Below are positions 12,314 through 23,950 of a stretch of 64,000 bases of DNA, one piece after another. The position numbers and the translations under genes were made by a program. The notes under the pieces were generated by a model. That model was not told the DNA's origin. It was given only the letters and a program-made list of their open reading frames with translations, and made no database searches. This stretch comes from Sorghum bicolor (Eukaryota > Streptophyta > Magnoliopsida > Poales > Poaceae): NCBI RefSeq assembly GCF_000003195.3, contig NC_012873.2, forward strand, positions 705,894 through 769,893, written 5' to 3'. Each line of letters begins with the position of its first letter. Position 1 is the stretch's first letter.

Positions 12314-13199
12314 GTTCCCCAACTTACCAACTGCAACACAGAAGTCAATCAAACTTGGGTTAGTAATAGTATGATTACCAAGGAAAAACTTGTACAACAA
12401 TTTGAAAAAGCACATGCAGAGAACAAATTCTAAGTCTTTCCTTGGGTATTCTCATCTGGAATAAAATTCGACTATAACAAGACTCAAACTATTCCATATC
12501 AACTCGAATCTCACATGGAGCTGCGAGGCCGCCGCGCATGGAGCCGTGGGCCGCCATGGCGCTTCGACACGGAGCCACCTAGAAGATTGGCCACGGGGGT
12601 GCGAGGCGGCGAGAGATGCCGGCTGCCGGCCGTCGGGGCACGGGCGGCGTAGGGCCGCCGAGGCGAAGGAAGCCGAAGCGCCCTTATCTCACATCCGCAG
12701 CCCTCACCGTTGGGCTTGGCGAAGAGGATTGAGGCACCAGAGCTCCTCCACGTCCACGGTCAGCCGCTCCGGCCAGCCGCTTTTTTTGGCACTAATTAAT
12801 CCTATTTGTTGTTGATTGTTAAGCTTTCTATCAGTTTATACCTTTTCCTTCTACTTCTCAAAGCCCATTTGAAGAGTAGAGTGTTCATAGCTTGGAGTTA
12901 GGTTTATGGAAGCTACTAGCATAATGTTGTATTATTAGTTAGTATTAGATGATGTTAATCTAAGTGGATTTTAAGTCCCAACTTCCGCAATGTAAATTGC
13001 AATGAGCAATTTCATGGCAAAATTATGTTGCTAAACATACTGCTATTATGGAGTACCTTCAAATCTGACAAGTTGGCCATTCGTGGTGAGAAGCTTGATG
13101 CCATAAGCAAATGATAGTACTTGTTTACATTGTATTTATGTCATGAAAAAATAACTTCAAATTCTGTTTCAATCTATAATTTTGGTACTTATACATTTA
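12314..13199. other. Interval between NOP58-like and WAK genes
   Basis: It contains the 5' flank of the NOP58-like gene, a short GC-rich patch at about 12.52-12.79 kb that could encode an 89-residue arginine-rich peptide, and AT-rich DNA. The GC-rich patch has no recognisable domain and looks like a small captured or TE-derived fragment rather than a gene. Confidence 0.4.
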
Positions 13200-16100
13200 T
13201 CATCTACCAATTTCTAAATCTAGTCCCATCAAACTTCCATGCCGTCCAGTACTAGAAGGGTCGTAGTTCGATGGGGTTTCAAGCAAGCATTCAGTTTCTT
13301 CACTAGCATGCTCAGACAACTGTTCTCGCCAGGTTCTCCGTATAAATCTCAACCTTTCAGCCACTTCTGACATTAATGGCCGTTCTTCCCCTTTCATACT
13401 CAAGCAACGTTTTGCAATTTGAGCGACTTCTTGTAGCAGCTCCATTCCGACACCCAATATATTTCTGTCCAAGATAGATTCAAGTCTGCTCTCTTTCAAT
13501 GCCAGAAGGAAGGATGATGCCAGGCTTTTCTTTTCTTTGGTACCTTCAGAATAAATCGCTGTCTTCCCTGTAATTAGCTCTAGAAGCACAACTCCAAAAC
13601 TATAAACATCACTCTTCTCTGTTAATTGACGCTCTTGTAAGTATTCAGGGTCTAGATAACCAAGAGTTCCCTGTACCATTGTCATAAATTGTATTTCATC
13701 CTTTGGGAGCATTCTTGATGCTCCAAAATCAGTAACTTTTGCTATGTTGTTGTCACCTAGGAGAATGTTTGGAGATTTTACGTCTCCATGTACTATGGGA
13801 GGGGATGCTGATGAGTGCAGATATGCCAGTGCTTCTGCAGATTCCTGGGCAATCCTGAGACGAGCATCCAATGAAATGGATGGTCTTCTGTATGTAACAT
13901 GTATCAAATCGAACAGAGTGCCGTTTGGCATGAATTCATAGACTAACATGGGAACCTCAACTTCTAAGCAACAACCGAGAAGCCTAACTACATTTATATG
14001 GTTGATCTGTGAAAGTATAATCATCTCTTGCACAAAATCATCTTTCTGAACCATGTTCATAATCTTTGAGCGTTTAATGGCTACTATCCTGTTGTCCTTC
14101 AGAATTCCTTTGTAAACAGTACCATAGCTGCCTCTCCCTACTTCTCTGCTTGAGTCAAAATTGTTTGTTGCTTGCTTGAGTTCTTCTGTTGTGAATATTC
14201 TGACTGTATCAATTTGCTTTGACCTGATTTGCTCATATAACAGCAGACCCCCATTTTCTTGAAAGAATTCTTCCTTTTCTCTCATGAGCCTTTTCTTCTG
14301 ACATTCAATCAGCAGTGCAAAAAAGCAGATAAGCAGAATTATAGCACATGACGAAATACCTGCCAAGAAAACATTATTTCAGTTATTTTAAATCTAAATT
14401 AACATGTTTTTTGGGGTACCTAATGGCTCAATTAGCAAAGGTTTTTTCTTTCAGTTACTAGATCAGTACTCTGCGAGGCACAGTTGTCAAAACATAAACA
14501 ATTATTTACATCTTTTTTCTTGTTCATTCATTTAAAGGTCGTCGGTGTGATGATTAGTTTAGGGATGATATGCACATAAGCTGAGTAACGCTTCTGCAGG
14601 TATCACCTAATGTATGCGGCATACGCCGATGTTGTGGCTAGCTTTATGTGTTAATTAGAGAACATGGTTTAATAGTTTATCTTCATGCTTTAGTATGTTT
14701 CACTTATATTTATAAGAATAAAGTTTACCATGTGCACCTTTGATATTGTGTCAAACTAGTACTTATAGTTCAGAGAAATACATTTGTCCTGATATGGATT
14801 GCATAGTCTTTAAACAAGTATCAGAATATGCATGTCTAAACAAGTGAACACAATTTATTTTTCATTTGTTTAAGTACACCCTTGTGATGACCTACTATGA
14901 TGTTCCCATAATCTATCACTGCTTTCAATCAAATACCGAACTAGGATTGAGCCTACCTTCAATTAAATTACTGTTTACATAGATCGTATGAAATAATCAG
15001 TTGTTGATTGTGTGTGAAAGAGATCTATAAAGAAGTTCCCAAATCTTGGGTTTCGTTGAAGTCTATTTAAGTTCTATATTGTGTTATTTAATGAGTCGCT
15101 TTCTTAGATGGATTTTTTTATGTGAAGTGGTACCCTCTTGTGCCATCTTATTTACTCAATTATAATAGTGAGATGAAGATTTCTTGATATTATGTTTCCC
15201 TGTGTGCTCAAATTTTGAAGAGTGTTTACAGCATTCTGTCAACCCATTTGTCTTTGGCTACTAGCCAAGGGAAGTGATTAAAATTCAAACTATTGTAGGT
15301 TTTAGGAGTCTATTCAGGCAATGGTAATCAGGGCTGATTTCATGTCCCTAATGCCTGTGTATATCCGCTGGATCAGAGTGACTTATCCATGTCACTCTGA
15401 TAACTCTACTGAGACCTTTTTAGTATAAGGAAATTACCTATAAACATTTTTGTTAACTTTGCCCTTTCTGAGGCTGCATCTGGAGTGCACGTTGAGGACT
15501 TTGGATCTATGCTCCGAGTCCCAGCTGGGCAGGAACAACTGTAGTTCCCAATTGTGTTCTTGCAAATTCCATGGCATGGATACTGAACCAGATTTTCGCA
15601 TTCATTGATATCTGCAAACATAAAATAAGAGTACACAATAAATCAATAACTGAAGATCGGTGAATATGTAACTTGAGGTGTAAAGAAGAAAGTGATTTGT
15701 GCAGAGTTGCTGACCTTGGCACCCATCTGCCAGGTAGGGGTTCCCTTCGAAGCCATCAGTGCAATTACAGAGGTATCCTGTAGCATTTGGTGAGTTGATA
15801 CACTGGCTGTTCTTGCTAATGCAGGCATATGATGATCTGTCCTTAACTGCTTCATCACAGGATTGATTTCCAGAAACCCAGTCAAACACAGAAGGAACTC
15901 CATCCTTGAACTTGTCTGTGAAGTTGTTACCCTCGAGATAAGAAGCGTTAAACTTGAACCAATCCTGCTCAGCGACGAAGGCATAACTGCATGGGTTGAA
16001 GTCACGGACCTCAGAATTACTGTACCCTCCATCGAAGGTAATGTTGATGGAAGTGAGGTTTGGTGCAATGGATGTCTGACAACAGCCCATGCCAGAGCAC

Positions 16101-16591
16101 AGGGCGCTCTGATCCACGCCCTGCTTATCCAGGCACATAGTTAAGCACCCAGTTCCAGTTCTCTGCTTATTGTAGCCTCCCAAGTATCCAAGAGTGTAGC
16201 ATCCAATGGCCGTGAACTTGTTGGCCTTGCTGGATATGGTGAAAAAGCGACCAGTACGCGCCGAGGACCATCCATCTGTGGTGCGGTTTTCATCATAATA
16301 GCACTTGGAGGCAATCAAGGTGCTGACACGAACCTGCCCTTGTAGCAAGCTGATGTTGTAGATCTCCATTCGGCTGCTTGAGTTACGCAAGAAAGTGCGG
16401 TTATCCTCGCATGAAACATCAAACCCTTGTTGGTAGTAGCAACCAGAACCGATGCCGAAGGGGTATGGAATGGTGAGGTTGCCGCATGTTTCTCTGCAGC
16501 CAGGCCTGGCCATCCTAGACGCTGTGCTGCTGTTGATGGATGCTAGTAGCAGGGTGGCTGCAAAGATTAGCCACGGTAGCACTCGACCCAT
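13200..16591 (-). CDS. Wall-associated receptor kinase (WAK-like), complete
   Basis: Three exons (15715-16591, 15438-15611, 13200-14359) join in phase to 736 residues. Order: signal peptide (about 1-25), cysteine-rich galacturonan-binding WAK domain opening with CRETCGNLTIPYPFG, an EGF-like segment ending exon 1, a calcium-type EGF (DINECENLVQYPCHGIC) filling exon 2, a transmembrane helix at about 352-368, then a serine/threonine kinase. Kinase landmarks are GRGSYG (about 425), VAIK lysine 446, catalytic loop HGD 541-543 in place of HRD, and DFG 561-563. HGD is common in WAKs and marks a non-RD type kinase. WAKs sit in the plasma membrane, bind pectin or its fragments and signal in cell expansion or immunity. 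No frameshift or missing residue was seen, so the gene looks functional. The intron before the kinase exon (about 1.08 kb) has no recognisable content. Confidence 0.93.
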
Positions 16592-16673
16592 CTCTCTATG
16601 TGTTCTTCTGCCTCTCCTTTCTATTCTACAACTATGATGTATGATGCAGGTCTCCTTTCTGGAACGACTAAGC

Positions 16674-16690
16674 TATCCTTATATAATATA
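16674..16690 (-). promoter_or_regulatory. Candidate TATA box of the WAK-like gene
   Basis: On the minus strand the sequence TATTATATAAGGATAG lies roughly 90 bases upstream of the WAK start codon, a usual spacing for a grass TATA box plus a short leader. There is no other evidence. Confidence 0.5.
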
Positions 16691-16699
16691 GTCTTCAGT

Positions 16700-18384
16700 C
16701 TGGACCTCATAATCTTCATTATTGTTTGTTCAATTAGGATTGTATTGCGTCCAGCAATTGCAGAGACCGAGTCAAAGAACCAGTTTGATGACCCAAGTGG
16801 CCAAATGTGGAATCGCAATTTGGAACCTACAAAAAGAAATGGTAAAAATAATTTCATCTTTGAGAATAACACCCAAAAGACTCGTTCTAATGTGTATTTA
16901 TTGCATTAACAAGGGGATCCCTTAGTATGTATGTTATTCTCCTGTATTGTACGGTTGTACCTGGTCATATCCTGCAAGAGTTTTAGAAATTTCATCCTGC
17001 CTCCTTTTCAGTCGTTGCATAAGTCTTCAGCCACATGTGCATCCGTTGTAGTTTGATCTTTTGGCAGTTTGCCTCGAAGCATCTTGGCGCCTGTTACATC
17101 AATATCTATCAGTCTGACTTGTTCTTCTAGTTTATTTAGACACTGTCTCTCTCATGTCTGCAGGCTACAGATGGGAGATTTTGGCCAGCAGAGGAGTCAG
17201 GTGGAGCCGGCAATGGACTCGGCCTATTGAAAAGAACACGGCCAGATTTTGTGGGAGTTGAAAACGTTGGTCAATCTGATTTTTTTGGCAGTGTGGCTAT
17301 AAAAGTTAATGCGCTCGGACAGTGGCCAAGCGAGACCAGAGCAAATGGAAGAACGGTGTCTGCCTTGTTCGTGTTTTTTTTTTTTTTTGAGGGGGTGAAA
17401 CTTTAGTCACAATAACTAGTTTTGTTTTTTTTTGGAAAATTTAATGGCTAGTTTGGCTTCTGGCGTGGATGCATTCACACCCCAATATAAAATAAAAGTA
17501 AAACATGTATTATATGGCTTCTGGCCTCTGTAGCAAGTTTCTATTCTGTTATTATATGGGTGCTCTATCTCTGCACAGTATTGCATCAGTTTATTTAGGT
17601 TTTTTTTTTTTGAACATCAGTTTATTTAGGTTAAAAACATATTAGTTACTTTTTTATTGGAACCAAATGTATTTTCTTTTTAGAAAGAAATTTGCAACCA
17701 GGCAAAATGTATGGGCTATAATAATTGATAATGAAGTCAACTTCTCTCCCTCAGATCAGAAGGGAAAGAAAAGCGGAGAGGAGAGCCCATCAGAAGATGT
17801 GAAGGCCCAGGGGTGGAGACTTCCCAAGCCCCAAGGTGGTGGGGTGGGCTGGGGTGCTGCTCTGGTTTGAGCCTGTCAGCAGGCTCATGTTTGTTAATAA
17901 TTCTCAAACAGGCTCTGTTTTGTACATCTCTATACTCCCAAAAGGTTGTGCAATTCGGCATTTTCTTTGAGAAAGTCTTTATGTTCTTTAAAGCACACTT
18001 TCCCTTTTCTTTGGAGTACATGGTATCACCTACCAAGACCTGATCTTCATATTCTTTTTTTTCCATCGATGCATGTATCCTATTTATTTGGTCAACTTGT
18101 TGTAAAACGGTACTGGCTTTTTTAATTTTGAAATATGTAACAGTAGTCAAACGTAGCACAGACCAAGAACTTGTAAGAGGTGTCACTCATTTTAACATAT
18201 TTTAAATCTTACTACATGAAAAAAATTTCAAACAAACCCATATATTCTATTATATTATTATAATATAATCATAATATTAATTACAATATTACCATAATAG
18301 TAATATAAAATAAATAAAACCACATACTCTCTGTATACCTATTTAGCATAAAACTATCACCGGTGATCTCGTAGCTGCTTACTA
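16700..18384. other. WAK upstream region and gene-free DNA
   Basis: I see no supportable gene. The interval holds the WAK promoter flank, poly-T tracts near 17.38 and 17.61 kb, a moderately GC-rich stretch at 17.74-17.93 kb that has open frames on both strands but no domain, and an AT-rich low-complexity patch at 18.24-18.32 kb made of TAATAT-type runs just beyond the 3' end of SBH copy A. Confidence 0.4.
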
Positions 18385-19343
18385 CTACTTGTTGCATACT
18401 CTCCTATAGTCAAGGCCAGGTGCCCGGACCTGAAGCATTCCTTGTTTGTTCTCCTCGATGAGGAAGGGCATGTAAGTCCCAAAAATCCTATCCCACACGA
18501 CAAAGAAGAGTTGAGAGTAGTTGCAGTTACCACCACGCAACTGGTGGTGCACGTCATGGTACGCCGCGTTGTTGAAGATGCTGATGCGATCCCAGCTGGG
18601 CAGCAGCGACATGCCGCAGTGGTTGTCGATGACCTTGACGGTGCAGAGCGAGAAGAAGAAGATGGAAGCCCTCGGCGACATGCCGGACACCAGGAAGGCG
18701 GTCGTACCACCGACGGTGTCAGTGACGAAGCTCTCAAGGGGGTGTCCGTATAGAGCTCCGAAGGAGTAGGTAACCACGAGACGGTGGTGCCATGAGTGGA
18801 GGTTCCGGTAGAGGAATCTGTTGGCGTGGAGGACTCGGTGCGTCCCAAACTGCCACAAGTCAAACCAGACCATGCCCACTACGATTTGGCCGGCTAACTT
18901 TAGATACGAGGTCATCTTTGTACTGCTGTTGCCGCTCTCTTCTGTGCCCTGTATATATCCGGCCGATTAAATTCAATTCAACAAAAATAGCTAGCTGAAA
19001 AAAGAGCCATATACTATATAAATCATGCATGCAATATATAATAATGATCTTAATAAGCATCACGCATATACTATATATACTACGCACGTACACGCACACG
19101 TACCTTGAACATCATCACCATGGTGACCGTGGCAACCTGCACGATCTGCAGAGTGAGGACGTTGCTGATGACTTGTCGCTTCGACACATGGTTCTTGCTG
19201 TCTTCATGGCTGCTTGGGTGCAGCCTGTATTTGGCCAGAGACCTGGACTGCCCAAGCATTGCATGGAGGCCACAATACGCCCAATACACCACGATGGGCA
19301 CCACGACGGCCAAAACTTCGTCAGAGAGTAGTAGTAGCTCCAT
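18385..19343 (-). CDS. SBH: Sphingoid base C4-hydroxylase (sphinganine C4-monooxygenase), copy A
   Basis: Two exons, 19104-19343 and 18385-18948, give 267 residues. The enzyme is an ER-membrane di-iron hydroxylase that adds the C4 hydroxyl to sphinganine (dihydrosphingosine), giving phytosphingosine for plant ceramides and GIPC lipids. The fatty acid hydroxylase superfamily histidine clusters are all present: HRVLH (116-120), HSWHH (130-134) and HDVHH (210-214). An N-terminal hydrophobic segment (VVVPIVVYWAYCGL) and further hydrophobic stretches fit a multi-pass membrane protein, and the length matches known plant SBH enzymes (about 260). It differs from copies B and C at scattered positions and ends in VCNK instead of a KLQ/KQQ-type end. 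A 656-bp element sits in its upstream region, but about 225 bases of proximal promoter including a TATA run are intact. Confidence 0.9.
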
Positions 19344-19463
19344 TTGTATGAGTCTATTTGCTTGCTGTGTGTTGGATAGATCGATGTACGTACATGCATG
19401 TGCTATGCAGATCGATGCAGGCGGTACTGATGATTGGTGTCGATCTTGCTACCGGAACGTCTC

Positions 19464-19477
19464 TATATATATATATA
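19464..19477 (-). promoter_or_regulatory. TATA box of SBH copy A
   Basis: A TATATATATATATA run lies about 120 bases upstream of the copy A start codon. The flanking GGAACGTCTC and CTCTTGCTGCTC are conserved in the promoters of copies B and C and in two further promoter copies of the window. Confidence 0.7.
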
Positions 19478-19569
19478 CTCTTGCTGCTCTCTTGACTTGT
19501 ATGCGCGTACACCAGGGAGGACCGACGACAATTATTTGACGACTGGGTCCGTAGATATCACTACTATTA

Positions 19570-20225
19570 GACTGACTCCAACGGCTTATGCAAAGCGAGA
19601 TAGAAATGCAAAATAGGTTGTGAACAGTGCTTTAGCTGAAAAAAATTGCTCTCTAACAGAAGGCGCAAGGCATTTTGGGTACCAACCAAACTAGGATGCA
19701 TATTTGCGTCGTCTCTCTCCGAAAACGTAAATCTCCGGCGCAGATGAGGGAGCAGCCGCAGATGAACGAGAAACCATGGGCGCCCCGCGTGAGATCCACG
19801 CCCGGCCCCGGCGAGCTGCGCCGTGCAGGTGGCCTCCGCCCCCGGCCTCGTCGCGCGCTGCCGTGTGGGTGGATCGGCCCTAGTGAGATCCACATGCGGC
19901 CATGTTCCACTCGCGCGCTGGGGCGGGGCGACATGCGGTGGAGGACGAGGCGGTGCATGGCTAGGCTCACCGCCGCATGAGGCGCGGGGCCAGTCTTGCA
20001 TGCCAGAGGGATGGATTGTGGGGTGGATTTGGTTGGTTGGGAACGAAAGAGAGAGGTGGGCGATGCATGCCATGCGGGGAGGCTTTTTTTGGGTTGGCTG
20101 TTGGAGAAAGAAGATTCAGGTAGATGACTCTTCTACTGTAAGGGACCCAATTAATAGAATAGGTCTTATATTTTTTTTTGAATAAAATAGGTCTTATATT
20201 TGAGTTTGTGTTGTCGGAGACAGCC
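19570..20225. mobile_element. 656-bp TTA-flanked DNA element in the SBH-A upstream region
   Basis: It starts GACTGACTCCAAC and ends with the inverse of GGCTGTCTCCGAC (10 of 13 match), flanked by TTA at 19567-19569 and 20226-20228. The corresponding SBH copy B promoter (CACTATTATTATTTG, about 29.00 kb) has the target uninterrupted with a single TTA. The 3-bp target suggests PIF/Harbinger. The middle (about 19.74-20.0 kb) is GC-rich with open frames on both strands but no recognised domain, and may be captured DNA. Confidence 0.75.
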
Positions 20226-20336
20226 TTATTATTATTTGTATACATTCGTTCTACCTGCAGGTGTGCGTTGTTGTTGCTTACATGTGTCGTGATGTGGTAT
20301 GACGAGACCAGGGACTTGGCTCACTTAGGCCACGTT

Positions 20337-20600
20337 CGTTTGAAGGGGAAGGACTGCCTGGAAAAATTCCAGACAGATTCATTATTATGTAATTTGAATA
20401 AGGCATTGTTTAGTTACACTCAAAATCTAAAAACTTTTTAAGGTTTTTCGTCACATTGAATCTTTGAACACATGCATTGATTATTAAATATAGATAAAAA
20501 CAAAAAACTAATTATATAGTTTACCTATAATTTGCGAGGCGAATCTTTTGAGCCTAGTTGGTCCATAATTGGAGCCTATTTGGCATGACTCCTCTGGCTC
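20337..20600. mobile_element. Truncated MITE of the GGCCTTGTTTAG family
   Basis: The sequence AGGCATTGTTTAGTTACACTC followed by AAAATCTAAAAACTTTTTAAGG, CGTCACATTGAATC, TATAGATAAAAACAAAAAACT and GCGAGGCGAATCTTTTGAGCC follows the internal order of the complete copies at 20693-20933 and 25057-25288. The far end degenerates near 20.6 kb. Confidence 0.65.
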
Positions 20601-20629
20601 TGACTCCTCCATGATTGGACAATAATTTG

Positions 20630-21235
20630 CAGTGTGCTATGTAGGTAATGATAATGTGTGTCCATCTTACCGCCGGAGCGTCTCCATATATTGGCCTTGT
20701 TTAGTTTCAATTTTTTTTAAATGGACACTGTAGCACTTTTGTTTGTATATGACAAATATTGTTCTCATCATGGACTAACTAGGCTCAAAAGATTCGTCTC
20801 GTAAATTATAGATAAACTGTACAATTAGTTATTATTTTTATCTATATTTAATGTTTTATGCATGCGTCGCAAGATTCAATGTGATGAGAAATCTAAAGTT
20901 TTTACAATTTTTTTTTAGAAACTAAACAAGGCCATACTCTTGCTCTCTTGACTTTTATACGTACACCAGAGAGGACTGACAAAAGACAATTGTTGTCGTA
21001 CAGCAACGACTCACGACTCACGACCGGCTCCGGCCGTTTACCACTGTTTGTACACATGCGTTCCAAAATAGGTAGTATTAACGTTGCTGTTGCTTACTTG
21101 TGTCGTGAACTCGTGATGGTGATGAGGGAGGGGACTTGCATTGGCTCATTTCACTTTTATGCAGACCAGGTACGACTTTGGTTCGTATACAAATGCGTGC
21201 ATGTTTTAGACTTAAGAAAAGATCATTAGTAGTGT
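20630..21235 (-). promoter_or_regulatory. Orphan SBH promoter copy
   Basis: From CATCTTACCGCCGGAGCGTC through CTCTTGCTCTCTTGACTTTTA to TGTGTCGTGA and the ACTTGCATTGGCTCA block, this matches the upstream regions of SBH copies A, B and C, and most closely the right-arm copy at 63.65-64.0 kb. In its orientation the gene should lie just left of 20.63 kb, but that DNA is MITE remnant and the distal promoter of copy A. It is interrupted by a MITE at its TATA box. Probably a leftover of a deleted or rearranged gene unit. Confidence 0.7.
20693..20933. mobile_element. GGCCTTGTTTAG-family MITE inserted at an SBH TATA box
   Basis: A 241-bp element with inverted ends GGCCTTGTTTAGTTTC / GAAACTAAACAAGGCC. 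It splits CCATATAT from ACTCTTGCTCTC; the right-arm equivalent at about 63925-63937 (minus sense CCATATATACTC) is intact. The target duplication is not clean. The same family at 25057-25288 has a perfect TAA duplication, so Tourist/PIF-like is likely. Confidence 0.85.
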
Positions 21236-22306
21236 AGAGATTTTTTTTTGAGTTGCACAGTATAACACAGATACTCATAATGTATATATACTCACCTTTA
21301 TGAATACACATAATGCAAACGTTATCCCTATATGAGCACTTTCAAATGACTGAATTGGCACAAACGCAAATCCTATACGTATAGCCTTCGGATGACTGAA
21401 AGAGCGCCTACATCCATATACGACGACGACGACGACGACGAAGTGAACGAACGAAGCTGGTCCATGAATCTTGACATCTTGTGTGGCATGCATGTATACG
21501 TTCAGGCTTGGCATACGTGACCGGTGACCTGCTTAGCTTCTACCGTGAAGTCAAAGTCATATATAAGCCGTTTTCGCAGCGGGACGATTGAGAATTTTCG
21601 TCCGGCCAATCCATTTTGACAAGACGATGTCAATTACGTATGATCATATCGCACAGGCATAAATGAAGACATCTACTACATCACTACTTAATTAGAGGAA
21701 CCTCTATTTATATCTCTGAAACACAATATATAAATGAAGACATCTACATCACTACCTACAGGAATCATTTTCGGATTCTATCAACAAAGATTTCACATCT
21801 TTGAGAAAGTCAACCCGTGACCTACTCTTTAGTTATAGCCATAACACCCCTCTAACACTACACCGTACACTCATTTCTGGCTCATATATAGGATGTTTGA
21901 GATACTAAAAAACTTATCAACAACAAACATGTAAACCGGGTCGGCCACTACAATTTTGATATTAATTAACTATGTGAACATTTAAAGTTGTTTAGAAATT
22001 TAAATTTTTGAATTCTAAAATCTATAAACTTAAAACACAACTATAAATTAAAAACTTTTTGACTGTAGAGTTATAGATTGTATTGAGAACTACAACTTTG
22101 GTATAAAACATATGAACATCCAAGACTATTTAAAATAATCCAATTTCAAAATTCATGAACTTAAAACAATATTTTGATACTCTAAACAACTTTAAATAAA
22201 AAGTTCTCAACAATAAAGTTGAAGATCCCATACATAGCTACCATTTTGATATAAAATTTGTCTTCATTCGAGTTTATATAGAAAATATATAGATTTTTTT
22301 TTGAAT
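21236..22306. other. Arm DNA without genes between the orphan promoter and the CACTA element
   Basis: No coding gene is seen. It contains a CGA trinucleotide run at about 21420-21441 (shorter in the right arm), the GACCGGTGACC block shared by all units, and an AT-rich stretch with repeated phrases such as AAAGTTGTTTAGAAATT and GAGAACTACAACTTTGGTA that also occur in the right arm (62.3-62.6 kb) and around the CACTA element at 50.5-53.4 kb. Confidence 0.6.
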
Positions 22307-22309
22307 ATA

Positions 22310-23414
22310 CACTACTACAAAAAAGATTTACAGCGACCTTTTGAAAACACCCTCCGAGGCGAGTAGAAATTATAACCGCCCCGGTTAATGCCTTGTCTTG
22401 TATTAACCGAGATGATCATTTTTTATTAACCAAGACGATTGCAACAACCGTCTCGCAAAATAGATTAACCAAGGTGGACACCTTTAAAATGCCCGCCTCA
22501 GTAAATAACTAAATATCGATGAACCCGGACGGTTGACCTAACACAACCATCTCAATTAATATATTAACTGAAACGATCACGTTATAAGGCCCGTCTTGGA
22601 AAATCAGGGCTTAACCCGCTAGCCTACATCAGCCCACTAACATCTCCAATATATGAACAATTTAGAAAACCCCAACTCTTTCATTCACTCTCCTAGTCCC
22701 GACCACATCACTCCCCTTCGCTCCTAGCCCCACGCTCTCCTCCACTCCCTCACTCTTCCGTCCCGATGCTCCCCTCTCCATCCCATCTCGATGCCCCACC
22801 CCTTCCCATTCGGGCGCCCCTCCTCTCTCCTCGCGGCCATGGCGCAGGGCGGCCACGCCCCTTCCAGCGGTGCACCCCTTCTCTCCTCCTTCTATGGCCT
22901 CTGGGTGGCGCTCCCCTCCACCCTCTCTCTGGTGGCGGTGGCGGTGGCGGATCTAGTAGCGTGGTGGTCGTGGATCCTGTCGGTGGCGGCACCCCTCCCT
23001 CCCTCTCCCTCCTGGATGTGGTGCAGCGCCCCTCCCTCCACTACCTCTTGGATCCGGTGCCACGGGCGATAGGGGTGGCGCTATGTCTATGTCAACTCTA
23101 GCTACGAGGGAGGCTAGATTTGGTGTCACGGCGGCAGGGGAGGGAGATCGAACGATGCCCGCTTCACGTCCAAACGTTGGCAGATCTACGACGTGGCCAC
23201 GAGCCCGTGTAACGGCAGCCTGGTGGTGCTGCTGGATTCGACAAGCGGAGGCGCTTGGATAGGCTTTGGCGGACCTCGTTGATGGGCTCAATAGGCCCCA
23301 TCAACGGACTCGCTAGATTTTATTTAATTTTTATTTTATTAACTGAGTCGGTTGACCAAAATGCATCAGTTAATCTCTTTTTGCCCGCCTTGGTTAATCT
23401 TTTGTGTAGTAGTG
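22310..23414. mobile_element. Non-autonomous CACTA (En/Spm) element, left-arm copy
   Basis: The ends are CACTACTACAAAAAAGATT and the inverse of CACTACTACACAAAAGATT, with a 3-bp target duplication ATA at 22307-22309 and 23415-23417. Subterminal motifs of the type TTAACC.AG.CGG recur on both sides. The GC-rich core (about 22.68-23.29 kb) has long proline-rich open frames on both strands but no transposase, so it looks like captured or filler DNA. The same insertion is present in the right arm. Confidence 0.92.
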
Positions 23415-23950
23415 ATAACTATTTATAGAGATGGACATCTTAAGATACCTACTCATGAAATTGATTTTTAGATGAATGCTTAGAATCCTCACCTCTGTTG
23501 ATAGTGATTTTTAGAGACAAACATCTGAAGATATTCGTCTTCGAAAATCGATTTACAAAGATGAGCATACATATACGAAAGCATCAAACCTGTCATTGGA
23601 CTCCGACTGCACTTTTAGATCCAAAAACTTTTTAGATTTAGGTACTATAGTACTTTCGTTTGTATTTAGCAATTATTGTCTAACCATGGACTAACTAAGC
23701 TCAAAAGATTTGTCTTGCAAATTATAGACAAACTATGCAATTAGTTATTTTTTTATCTATACTAGCAAATATGCACCTGCGACACGCACGTGTTTCTCAA
23801 AACTATTTCAATTACAACGAAATATAATTGAATTGTCGATACAAAATAAAGTTAGATGGTAAGTTCTTGATCGATTTGATTGAGTCATGTAGTACAAGGT
23901 TCAAATCATTTATTCGTTAGGATGCCTCAGCCCTCAGCCGCATATATCAC

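Noticed and set aside
12546..12815. 89-residue arginine-rich frame
   Set aside because: Low-complexity GC-rich patch without homology I recognise or neighbouring promoter features.
17737..18186. 149-residue open frame upstream of the WAK-like gene
   Set aside because: No domain, signal, or splice support; composition and position fit noncoding DNA.
22750..23291. Proline/arginine-rich open frames on both strands
   Set aside because: They lie inside a non-autonomous CACTA element, overlap each other on opposite strands, and the right-arm copy of the element changes their frames.
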